Assembly: GCF_000004075.3 (NCBI RefSeq)
Contig: NC_026656.2
Coordinates: 16,998,607 to 17,062,606, forward strand
DNA length: 64,000 nt
Source of the DNA: Cucumis sativus
Lineage: Eukaryota > Streptophyta > Magnoliopsida > Cucurbitales > Cucurbitaceae
Direction of reading: 5' to 3'
Position numbers and translations under genes: made by a program. Of the stretch, positions 1-11,272 are shown piece after piece; positions within the stretch are counted from its first letter, which is position 1, and every line of letters starts with the position of its first letter. The notes under the pieces were generated by a model, which made no database searches, was not told where the DNA came from, and saw nothing but the letters and a program-made list of their open reading frames with translations.

Positions 1-3000
1 ATAAACTTTAAATAAGTTTGTTGATCTCTTAACCAATTGAACCATGTCGTCAACAAGAGTTTTGCTCAATTGGTGACACCAAATATACAAGATGAATACT
101 TAGAAAAATTTGTATTAAAAAAAACTAATTTTTCTTAAATATAGTAAAATACATCGATAAAACTACTATTATTTTTTTGTTAAAAAAAAAGTCTTTTAGT
201 TACAACTTGTGGTAAGGGATTTGAATCCAAATCATCTTATTCTTGGAAATACACCTATGCTAATTAAGCTAAACTTGTTGGCACTTGTATGTACCCAAGA
301 ACAAGAGATTACAAATTGTATTATAATACATCCTCGTAAGAAAAAAAAAAAAAACTACGGCTATATCTATGCTATATTTGTAAATATATTGAATTAAAAT
401 AATTTTCCTTCTAAAAATTAGGGTTTTTTGAAAAAATAAAATTACCACGTAATAATAAGATGGGAAGACAGTTGGATGAAGTGGATGGTCGTGAGAACTA
501 GAGTTCAGTCTTTCATTTTCAAATACCTTTGGGTCTGTGGATCACTTGCATAGATCATTAGTTCCTAAGCAAATTGGGATATGATAACACAACAAATTAG
601 ATACACCACCAAAAAACACTAATTTAGACTTTCATTGTTCAATTCTAAAACACACATATCACAAAATTACTTGAATTAACATTCCTAATACAAATTTTCT
701 AACAATATACTAAATAGAGAATAAAAGATTATTAATAACCTCGCTATTCTAAACTTAAATTCTATAAATTAAAGTTTTCAAGAGAATATATAGATTGGTT
801 TTTTTGTATGTCATGATCTCAATTTCAATATCGAAATATCATTTGCTCCAAAATATGAGAATTAATGATGTAGTACTATGATCAGAATGCAACTAATAGC
901 TACTAAATTTTCATACGACCCCTTGTGGTGTTAATGAGTGTGAAGTTAAGGTTATAAATATACTCTTCAATAATGTTATTCTTAAACATTAGTCTTCTTT
1001 CTCCTAACCTTGTGTTCGTCCTCTCTTTTCTACCCCCTTCGTTAAACAAATCCAAACACACAATAGTACTCTCATACAATGCACTAAGGGCTTTCCTCCT
1101 TCACCTCGGCCTCATGCTTACGGCTATGAATCTTCATTCATTAATGATGCATGTGAGAGGTAATAATATATATCAAAATAGTTCCATCTGGGGAGTTTTA
1201 GGGTTTGAAAGAGGAAGAAGAGGGGTTGAATTGAAGGGTGCAGACGGCTGGCTAGCTGTTAATTGTACCGTAAAATTAAAGAGAGAGAAAATGGGAATAA
1301 GTCCAAATCATAAGATCTCTCCTCTCTCTTATGGGATTTTATTTCATACCATTTTTCCTTCTCTTTCTCTGTTCATTATTATTATTACTACACATTGATC
1401 CTTTGAGTTGGCAGAATCATTCATTAGGTTTGGTTGTGCTCTCAGAGAGGTAGATTTAGTATCATTAATATACCAACATTCAAATCCCTCCACTCTATTT
1501 AGTCTATAAAATTAAAACAAATAAGATAAAAAGATTCTAATACCAAAAATATTTTTTAAAAATTATATAAATATACTATGGGTCAGCTGGTGCAAAAGGA
1601 AATTCTCCACTAGGTGAACACCTTCTTAGCACCCTCATCAGCTTCTTTAATAATTTACAAAGAAAGCAAGGAAGCAGGAAAAACAAAAAGGCTAGAGAGT
1701 AGCGTATGTGACCCGAAACCTCAAAGTGTAAGGAAAAGCATTAAAATACATTGAGGTTTAGTGTAATGTTACTAGTAGACTGTAGTTTCTGAATATGGGA
1801 GAGCGACTTGTCCATAATCCAGTGTGTCCTTGTATATCTTTCCATAAAGCCGACTGAGATTTTTCTTCTCCAGAAAAAATTCTCCTATTTCTTTCTAACC
1901 ATCAAAGCATTAAAATACATTGAGGTTTAGTGTAATGCTACTAGTAGAGTAGTTTCTTAATACCAAAAATATTAAATTATTAAACAAACAAATAAAATTT
2001 ATAACACCTTTTAATACCGAGCATTAAATTTTTGTCCCACGTGTTAAAGCTTTAATTAATATTTTTGCACATCGATCTATCCTTTATTAACACAAAGTAT
2101 GAATCAAATTTTCGTTATATTAAAAAAAAATTAGTAAGACATAAAATGATTACATTATATTAAACGGTTAACTTTTGAGATGTACAATTGATGTCTTATA
2201 GTTATGATATGCTATGGTGAGATTCATCCCACTTTCATCAACTCAACTCATTAGGTTTTTATCGTTCATTTGTTCCTCGTTCAATAATTGTGAAATTCTA
2301 GAATAATGGAGATCACCTTTAAAAGTACTCGGCATGCCTTACTCATCGATATTGAATGCTTTTGGTAAGTGTATACAAGACTTTTGATAACGTTGTTGCA
2401 ATAAGCTCATGAAATATTGAATGCTCGTTTGAGTTTTTAAAGACTCTAAATGCCATACTAGATAATATAAAGTTCATTCTAAAAAATTGACAAATGAGAG
2501 GAAGTAGTTTCCATACATCTAATATTCAATCAACATGGTAAAATTTCATGGTTTTTCCATTACGAGATTCTCAACCGAAGTCTAAATAGATATAATAATA
2601 AAATGTTGCTATACCACCGTACATATGTAAAGCACCTAGACAACATTACAGAGGTAAGAAGAGATGGATTATTGTGTTAGCTAGCTAGATTAATGAAAAT
2701 GGGTTGCTTTCAAAACCACACAAAATCTATGCAAAAAGGTGTAATGTTTTTATGGGAGTTAGTTGTTTTTATTAGATCCAATTATAATGTGTGTGAGAGA
2801 GAGGGAGTGTGTGAAGAAATTAAAAGGAGAGGGTGTTATTAAGAAGCGTGGGGTTGTGTGGGAGTGATGAGTGCGACTCATCAATAGACAAAAGGGAAAA
2901 TAATTAAAACCCATATTCAAATTTATAGTCTCATATCTCTCTCATTGCTTCTTTAAACCCTTCCCCTTCAAACTGCCCTCTTTCTTTTCTCCTAGGAAAC

Positions 3001-6000
3001 AACAAGAGAGACCACACCTTTCATTTTGGAAAATTAAAGGCTCTTTCAAACCCATTATTCAAAATTATATTAAGCTTTTTCATCAATACTTGAAAATATA
3101 GCAATCAAACTTAAGAGATATCATTATGTATAATTTAACGTGTGAAAGAACTTGATAATATAACTCTCTATATATATGTATTTCACTTCAATCACACAAT
3201 AAAACAAAAATCATAAATATTTGAAAAGAGAGAAAAAAAAGTTTAGCACGGAACAAAAACTATAGTTAGACAATTAAGTAACTGACACGAAGATATTGAT
3301 GTAGCTCAAACATCATGGATTGAAGTATCATTCAATTTATCTATAAATTGAAAGGTTCAACATAGATATTAGATAATAATCAATATCTTTAATGAGTGCA
3401 TAAACATACAAAAATTATCATCTCTTAATCCGAGAGTGAATATGAACGCTAGTAATAAAGATAATCTACAACTTAGTTCGAGAGTAAAATGAATGGAGGA
3501 TGAATTGTTAATTTAAATATACTCATTTTGTGTGTAACAAATTACATCTAGTCCACATAAGTGCTCAATCACAAGTTGTCGTGTGATACAAATAATTCCT
3601 TTTATTAATACTTGGTTTCGTTTTTTGAATTAAAAAAGATGCACAACTAAGTATCATTCTATTTCATCAATATATACATGAATCTAGCTATCTGAACAAT
3701 TGAGAAGGATACTTTAATCTTGCCTAGGATAGTATTTCAAGTTGTGTATTTCACTAAAGAAAAAAAAGGTGCATAGGGGATTTCCTAGGATTCCATACAC
3801 ATAATGGTGAAAACAGAGAGTTGGACCCATGAAAGAGGGTGTGTGTCTGCCTTAGCTCCAAAAGTCAGTGTAGCCCACTAAATTAAACCCCTTTCTCTCT
3901 ATATTGACCATTGGTAACATATATAAACCCTACCTACTATCAAATCTCTCTCAATAGGATTTATTGTTCTCTCTCTCTCTCTTTATCACCCTAAGAATAT
4001 TTTTCAAATTCTTTGGTCAATACATCAATGAGGACTTCAACTAACATTGATATTTGTGATCACAAAGTTGGTATATATGGAGAGAATTTTAGTAAGGGTT
4101 AATGTATAGTATTTTTCATACGACGAAAGATGTCAAGTTTATTATATTTTGAAATTTCATGATAAGATAAGAGTTGAAGCTCCCATTTTAAATTTTAAAT
4201 TAGAGTAATTATAATTGATAAATATATTAAAATCTATATGTAATAGATAAATTATATCGTCAATTGACTCATATCAAGTGTCCACTTAATCGTCGATAAG
4301 ACTCTTACAAAATGATATACTTAATCACTAATAAATGTTTGAGAGGTTGATCTATAGTTTACTATATTTAAAATTTTTATTTATCTTGAACTTAAATTAG
4401 TTGTATCGTGTTAAGTAATATGAATTGTCTCCCGTAATTAATGTGACATTGTTTGAGTATTTGTTTCATCATGAATTCAATGCAAATGGATGACAAATTC
4501 AAAGTTCACTCTTTTTACCTTCACCTTTTTTGTAAAATATATATAAATAAAATCATATTATAAGACGATCTGATTAACGTTTGTGAGTATTAGTTGTAAA
4601 TGAAAAGTAGGTTAAAAAAGAAAACGAACATGAGTGCTATATGGGTTGGTTGCACAATTGATATCCATCTTTCAATTTTGTTGTATATTTTAATGGTAAT
4701 ATATGCATATTTGGATGAATGTGGATAAAAATAAATAAACAAAAGAAGACTTCTCAATTCACATTCATTTTAAAATCAAAAGTCAATATTTTCTCCCAAG
4801 GTAGGCCTAACTTTTATTTAATTTCCTTTTTATTTGACTTATTTCATTACAATAAATTAGGTTAAATTTTTAAATTTACAATTTTTTGCTTTGTGTTCTA
4901 ACACTTGAAACAATTTTTTTAGAAATTAGTTCAATAAATCTCAAATTAAGTTAATAATATTTACCAACATTGGTTAATAATAATAATAATAATAATAAAA
5001 AGGGGTAAAATATGATGTGAAAGAGAAATGTGAGAAAAGAAACAAATGGGTAGTGGTATTTGAATACAAAAGCTACTCCTGTACTTGTCATGCACACGAT
5101 TACCTTCTATATTCCTTTTTAAAAGTAAATGCTTCAACTTTACAAATTTGTACTTTTTTTTTTCAAAAAGAAACTTTTTTATCTTAAAAAAAATTACCAT
5201 TATATGTATGTATAACTTTTTTGAAAAGAGAAAAAGTTGTGTATATCACAAACTTTTCTATAAGTAATGATAAAATAGTTGATTATTAGAATACAAAACA
5301 AAAAATTAATTTAGAATATATATATATATTGATATTTAAGAACAAAATAATATGAAAGGAAAGAAAAACAAAAAATGGAGTATATGGAAAATGAGTAGTG
5401 AAGTTTAGTATAGTGGAAAACTCAATGGTTTTTGTTGGGAAAATGGTTGACAAATTAAAGCGCATGCTAAAGAACAACAAGAGCAACAATATTATTTCTG
5501 CTCTTTCCTCAATTTCCATTGTTCACATTATTAAGTGCCCCATCTTTTTCTTCTCATTATCAATTCAAATTCTTCCATCCATGTGAATTAAAATTTGTTA
5601 ATTTAAGTTTAATTAGGCCGACGTTTTCATACCATTATAATATATAGTTTTTAAAGTTGAGAAGGGCATCCACTCGTTTACTTCTTCATAGATTCATTTT
5701 GATACTCGTCGACTCTTAAATTTAAAAGGAGCTATCGAAAAGAAAATCAAATTATCACATATATTATTATTAAGTAATTTTGAAAGTAAAAATTGATTTT
5801 CAAATATGGTACACATTTTTTAAACCCAAAACAGTACATAGCAAATTTGAAAAGTAAAAAAGATTCCCATCAACATATATAATCACACCCAATCCAATAC
5901 ATAAGTAGATGATATATATATTGGTTGATAAATGTTGGGAATAAAAATAAATTTTACATAAAAATAATTTCCAATATATATTTTTTGGTTGATAGGGTTT

Positions 6001-6130
6001 GCCATAATGGCAATCAATTTTGTCGCCATTTTCATTTTGTCAAATGTCCCTAATTTATTAATAACAAGAATACAAAATTAAATGATTTAATGTGGTGTGG
6101 CCAACGCAACAAAACGTAGTTTACTTCTTC
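1..6130. other. AT-rich intergenic spacer upstream of MIR394
   Basis: No open frame here looks like protein, and none has a family signature or splice-consistent neighbours. The stretch is AT-rich with homopolymer runs, a short AAT microsatellite near 4973-4998 and a diverged pair of direct repeats at 1738-1790 and 1908-1957, which is listed separately. The far 3' part probably holds the MIR394 promoter. A run of alternating TA at about 6138-6151 could serve as a TATA element, but AT-rich DNA of this kind gives many such matches by chance. Confidence 0.6.
1738..1957 (+). repeat. Two direct copies of a ~50-bp segment
   Basis: A segment beginning TTAAAATACATTGAGG at 1738-1790 recurs at 1908-1957, an offset of 170 bp, with one substitution (GTT/GCT) and a 3-base deletion. 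Related short motifs (TAATACCAAAAATATT) also occur on both sides. This looks like a local tandem duplication whose spacer has diverged. Confidence 0.75.
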
Positions 6131-6673
6131 AAACGAGTTATATATATATAGGTAGATGCAAATTCAAAATCTCCATAACCCTAATATTCAATCAAAGATA
6201 GAACTCTTAAACTTAATTTTCCCTATGGAGGCCTCCTCCCCAATGACAAAACATATATAGCTTAATCATAACATTTACATAATCATATGCAAGCTAACTA
6301 AAACATAAATGCAAAAAAATACAATTATCTGTTCTAATTTGGCCACAAGTTCTTTCTAATCTCAAAAACCAATCTTTCTCAAATGTTGTAAACCTTTTGA
6401 TTGACTACGTAACACCAAATTAACCAACCTCAAGTTACTCAACGTCTCAGTCTCTTGAAATTGAATAAATATTGTTGTTTAGTTAGGGCATTTAGAGAAA
6501 GAGAGAGGTTTGTTTAATATTAAAAGAAAAAAGGAGGGGTGAAAAAGGAGGGGAAGAGAAAAGACAGATGTGGGGAAAGAGAAAGGAATGAATAAATATC
6601 ATCATTACATTTCTCTCATCTTTCAATTGCTTCTAAAATAAATAAATATTAACCAAACTCTTCTACTCTATCC

Positions 6674-6698
6674 CTTCTTCTTCTTCTTCTTCTTCTTC
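6674..6698 (+). repeat. TTC microsatellite in MIR394 5' region
   Basis: About eight TTC units lie roughly 210 bp upstream of mature miR394. CT-rich runs of this sort are common in plant 5' leaders, so it probably lies in or just before the primary transcript. Confidence 0.85.
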
Positions 6699-6797
6699 AA
6701 TTCATTTCATTTATTTTCATTTCTCTCCTCTCCTCCATGGCCTCTTTCTTTTTGACATAAGAGAGAGGGGTTTTCAAGAAGGAAGAAGAGGACGAAG

Positions 6798-6851
6798 ATG
6801 AAGATGTTGCAGCAATATATAGATATGTCTGATTTTGTTGATGAAGAGTAG
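6798..6851 (+). CDS. Candidate 17-residue upstream peptide in pri-miR394 (miPEP-like)
   Basis: An ATG-started frame of 17 codons plus TAG (protein MKMLQQYIDMSDFVDEE) ends 56 bases before the 5' end of mature miR394. It therefore lies in the 5' part of the expected primary transcript. Some plant primary microRNAs are known to encode short regulatory peptides (miPEPs). Whether this one is translated is inference: the frame is short enough to occur by chance. A shorter seven-codon frame also begins at 6738. Confidence 0.25.
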   Translation: MKMLQQYIDMSDFVDEE

Positions 6852-6884
6852 CAGCATAGCTTAAATTTTCATGGGGGGGTTTGT

Positions 6885-7056
6885 CAAAGGGTTTCCAACA
6901 GAATTTATTGGCATTCTGTCCACCTCCTCCACATATTAATTTATATTTATATATACATATATATATATATACTTTAATTTGTGTGTGTTTATTGTTATAA
7001 TTAATGGTTTGGAGGTGGGCATACTGCCAATTGAGTTCTCTTTGGATCCTATTTGT
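6885..7056 (+). ncRNA. MIR394: MIR394 precursor hairpin
   Basis: The 20-base mature sequence TTGGCATTCTGTCCACCTCC sits at 6908-6927 and is identical to the miR394 family of flowering plants. The opposite arm holds the star strand AGGTGGGCATACTGCCAATT at 7013-7032. The two pair with the usual mismatches, and pairing continues outward (GGTTTCC at the 5' side against GGATCC at the 3' side). The terminal loop of about 85 bases is largely AT repeat. In known plants miR394 directs cleavage of the F-box mRNA LCR (LEAF CURLING RESPONSIVENESS), acting in shoot meristem maintenance, leaf shape and stress responses. The gene lies on the opposite strand to its neighbour ECH2, as a stand-alone transcription unit. 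Transcript ends are not visible in the sequence. Confidence 0.95.
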
Positions 7057-7137
7057 AACACTCCTTCTTGAATAATATCTCTCTATTCTATCTTTCTTTT
7101 TCCTTTCCCCCTTTATTTCCTTCTTAGTTCCATCCCC

Positions 7138-8525
7138 ATGCCCTCTCTCAAGGTAATTATTTATTTATGCTTCCTTTAATTTCCTTTTTATTTCCTGTTT
7201 TTTCAACTTTACCATGCTTCCAAACCTATTGATTTCTTCATTTTTTTTTTAATTAAAAAAAATAGATTTGGTTTCTGAAAAGAGTGATTGTTTAGAAATT
7301 AGATGATTTTAAACAAAAACAAAATTAAATGGTTACTTATGACTGTTTTACAAACATAATATTTCTATATACTGTACGAGAGGTTAATTAATTGTTGTTT
7401 TAGAACTATATATAATGTTCTAGCTTCATCAGTTTAAATTTCTCTGGGTTTTTCTTTTCTTTTCTTAGATTTCAAGATTGTGCTTTATATATATATACAT
7501 AAAGAAAAAACAGTATTAATTGGGTCATCGATCTTCACCACATCTTCAATCATAATGGATCTTTTTTTTACATATATATATAAACCCATGAATAAGAATG
7601 TGTAGGGTTTTTCTAAGTAGACAAGTAGATATAGGGTTTTTCATATCATTCACCTTTTTTTTCTTCAAGGTCTGGCAGTGTTGAATCTTCATTTTTTTTA
7701 TGGGTACATAATTAATGTAGCTTTTTATTAATAAATGGAAAATTAAATAAACTTATAGAAGGAAGCGCAGCCATTGATTTACGTTACGTTGGGCTCATGA
7801 TTAAAGTTAAAACCCCATTATTAAATTAAACGTTTTTCTTTTCTTAAAAACATACAGATTGCTCTCTTCATGCCCTCAAAAAACAAAAAACACAACAATA
7901 CTTCTGGCCCTTCCTCTAACCTAATCTTACTAATATCTCAATACTAACATTTTAATTCTAATTTTCAAAAGTTTAAATTAAAAACAAGTTTTGACACAGA
8001 CTATTAATGATTTCTGTCTAGAATCTATATAATCACCCTTCTATACTCCAACCAGTTTTTCAAATCTTCTCGACTTTTCTACTTTAATCATTTATGATAT
8101 GTTCAAGTTGACATTATTTTAGTATTCTAATTATAATGGTTAATCTTATTCTTCGTTTGTTGGCTTGAAATATATACGAAAAAGAACCAAATAAATGGAA
8201 ATTGATAGTGATAGAAGAAGAAATAGTATTGCAAATTAAGGCTTAAACTTCGAGACATATGCTTAAACAACTTGTTTTGATATCATCTTAAATTATTGAT
8301 TCACTCAAAACTTAAACTAATAGGTTAGGATAAATTTAATTATATTAGGTTAAGAATTTCTTAAACAAATACTTAATTCCCGATATTGTTAACGTAAGAT
8401 TGAATTCCACGAGGGGATAATGGATATTAATGAATCTTTTATTTTTCTTCTATGTCATAACACAGGTTAAAACCATCTGGAAAATTGGTAGCAGGAAGAG
8501 GGAGAATACGATGGATCATCAATAT
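7138..8525 (+). other. Possible spliced 3' exons downstream of miR394
   Basis: At 7138 an ATG with four further codons (CCC TCT CTC AAG) runs into a good donor, AAG|GTAATT at about 7152/7153. An acceptor ending ACAG at 8465 opens a short exon that stays in frame for about 20 codons and ends at ATGG|GTGAGT near 8525. Together these read MPSLKVKTIWKIGSR and onward, with a basic run. I do not recognise the peptide. It may be the spliced 3' part of the MIR394 primary transcript or a small separate gene. The splice signals are real sequence; the exon linkage is inference. Confidence 0.3.
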
Positions 8526-8670
8526 CTAAAAATGGGTGAGTCAATTTGATTTTCTTTTTTTAATCTCTTGTGGATATTTCTTCTTTGTGTTTGGTAATTA
8601 TTATTAAGATCTATGGATTCCATATACTTCACATAAAATAAATCCACTGGCCTTGAAAATATATAGATGG

Positions 8671-8806
8671 CACGACCTATATATCCGATCCTCGGATAAG
8701 AGAAAGGCCTAAATGAGCAGGAGGGTGCAGCGGTGGTTGCAAAACCTTGGGCACAAACCCAGGTGAAGTGACCTTTGGGTGCAGATGTTGGTAGTATATA
8801 GCACCA
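8671..8806. other. GC-rich, potentially structured island of unknown nature
   Basis: This stretch of about 135 bases has far higher GC than its surroundings and several nested inverted repeats. CTATATA at 8677-8683 can pair with TATATAG at 8795-8801. TCCGA/TCGGA forms a tight hairpin at 8684-8696. CCCAGGT...ACCTTTGGG forms one at 8758-8779. Translation gives a cysteine-rich stretch on the + strand (frame with CSGGCKTLG) but no start codon and no family I know. It is not a tRNA, a spliceosomal RNA or 7SL by any motif I can recall. It could be a non-coding RNA, an exon of the unit starting at 7138, or a transposon scrap. Confidence 0.3.
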
Positions 8807-8815
8807 AACATTCAA

Positions 8816-11272
8816 AAGAATATTTCACTTAAAATAAATAAATACGTATGTATGTATGTATTACTTTTGGACTTTGGCGGGGTTATGAAAACCCTTTTAA
8901 TTTCAAAATTTGATGGTAAAAAGTATGGAGGTGGGAGTAACTTAAAACAGTAATAATTGTGAACTTTCAAAAAAGAAAAAGTAAAAGAAGAAGAAAATAG
9001 CAATAATGGAAAATTTTTTTGGTAGGTTTTGATTGAATGCAGAGTGTATTGATACAGATTTGGGTTCGATTTTATGTTTATTTATCCTTTAGCTATACCC
9101 AAAGATCCAAACCCCAGAATGAAAATAGGTTGTCGTTTTTTATGCATGGTGTACGTACATGGAATTTCAGAGATATATTTCCATTGTTAAAATATGGGTA
9201 ATGAATATTTTAAACATTGGGAGCCATGAAAATATGTGGAAGATAAGAGATTTTTCTTTAGAAAATATATGAATATGAAAAAAATTAAATTATGAAAAAT
9301 ATCGTTAGAAATACTTCTAAATTTTCAAAATTTTAAAAAATGCAATTAAATCTTAAAAATGATTAAAAAATACTATAAAACTCTTATTTCTCAAGAAATA
9401 TAAATATAAAAACATGTGATGTTTTGGAGTGCAAGTAGATCTTATAGATTTTTAATTTGGTAGTTTTGATGACTTGTGGGCTCGTAAAATTCATATTCAT
9501 CTATTATATTATTTTAGAGACTTCTAATTATTCTATGAGAGATATAAATTTAAAATGGGGTTGAGCATAAAAAATTAATTAAATAGCATGCATCTTAACT
9601 AAATTATTGTTATTTTTGTAGTAGAAAAATATTGGAAGAATTAAAAATATGGCTTCTAACTTTGTAATTTAATTCTTCAAGAATGACTTTTGAGTTGATT
9701 TTGAAAGAGCTAATTAAGGCTTTTGTTTTAGATTCAGGAGGCAATATATGCAAATCAAGAAGATGACTTATTTCGTTGTTGGTTTATTTTGTTTTTAGTT
9801 TAGTTATATTTTATATTACTTTACATGTCTATACAGACTCTTAATTTGCAAGTACCATCCATTTTATCTTCAATCCAATTGTAAATCATAAATCAAATTC
9901 ACATCTTTCTACGGTAGTGATTTGATTGGCGATTTCTAACATGTGTCCATATAATTCCATGCAAATGTATAGACTAATTGATATCAAGCTAGGAGTAAAC
10001 TTCAAGATGGATATAATTTAGTATGTTAGAGCTGATAGGTGCCTTGATAATCCTTTAAAATTAGCTACTTATCCCATGTTTCTCATAAGAGATCTATATC
10101 GGCGAACATCTTCATACCTCCATTTGTGGAGGTAAGTCGAACTCTCATCATGCAAACATACAACGCAAATACAAAGGGAGATTTGTTAAGGGCTTTGAGA
10201 GTTCACCCAAGCCAACTGTTATCTTCATTTGCCTATTCACAAACTGGAAAGGTTTCAAATTTTTTAAATATAATTTTGAACATTTTGCCTATGCTATTAA
10301 AGTGTTCTAAATTAGAATGATATCATTAGAAACCGCATGCTCATTTTGTATACTCGTTATAGTCTTTGAAGCCCACTTTCTTAAATATTTTAGAGTTACT
10401 CTTCGAATGTTCTTGTTAAAACTTGACCCAAAGTATAGACCAACTGCATTTCTTCAGAGGTTATTTTTTTAAGACTAAAAACACCATTTATTGTTGTCGC
10501 TTTTAAGATTAGAGAACTACTATATATCAACATAAGTCAGATTTTGGTGGGGAGAAAGTTTAGTCAAAATCTTGAAAGCCATTGATTTGGCAATTAAAAT
10601 GTAAAGGAAAAGGGAAGAAGCAATTACCATTCCAGCTCGGAACTTGGCGTAGGTGTTGTCTAAAAGAAATTTAGAAAGAAGGAAAAGAAAAAACCCTTCC
10701 TTTCTCATTCCATCCATCGCTTCTGCTATACAAATTGAAAACTATGGCTTTTCTCTTCCATAGAAATGCACTTCTTGTTTTTTAGTCTGACGTATCACTT
10801 CTTCTTTTCCATAGCAGTTCGTGTAAAATAAACAATACAAAGAAATTACTGATCCAATCCAATATCTCCACCATCACCTTCCACTTCTCCTTAAATTCAA
10901 GTTTTTTTTTTTTTTTTTTTCTATCTAATCAGAATAAATCTTGATTACATATACTACCATATATAGTAATCATAAAATTTATTTCAAGAAGAATCCAAAT
11001 TGAAGGGAAACAATGGAGACAAATTCACAGCAGATTTATTAATTCCATTCACTGCATTTACCCATATACGTTTAAGAATTTTATTCTGCCAATAAAAAAT
11101 AAAACATTTCAAAATAATTAAGGTTAATGTCGTGATTTACTAGAGATCTTACTCACATTTTTCTTATCCTTTCACCTGTTCTTAATATATAAATTACCCT
11201 AAAGCAGAATGACCAGAGGTCAACATTTTCAATTTCCATCATAATATATATGAAGATACCTTCATAATAAAT
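8816..11272. other. Spacer between MIR394 and the 3' end of ECH2
   Basis: No gene is recognised. The stretch is AT-rich, with a T19 run at 10902-10920. Two short frames at 10126-10320 (+) and 10520-10717 (-) lack family similarity. The second reads into a plausible donor after about 30 codons, so a small exon cannot be excluded. The 3' UTR of ECH2 should occupy the right-hand few hundred bases. Confidence 0.5.

Noticed and set aside
973-1398. 141-residue open frame on the + strand
   Set aside because: The translation is low in complexity at both ends, has no family signature and no matching splice neighbours. It fits chance in AT-rich DNA.
8519-8815. Minus-strand 98-residue frame over the GC-rich island
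   Set aside because: No recognisable domain. The + strand, splice context and inverted repeats explain the sequence no worse, so no protein is called.
10126-10320. Small + strand frame (KGDLLRALRVHPSQLLSSFA)
   Set aside because: Looks protein-like for about 30 codons but has no family I know, no splice partner and a non-ATG start.
10520-10717. Small minus-strand frame with a donor after about 30 codons (DNTYAKFRAGM|GTAATT)
   Set aside because: It could be a first exon, but no second exon or family was found, and it lies in the 3' region of ECH2.
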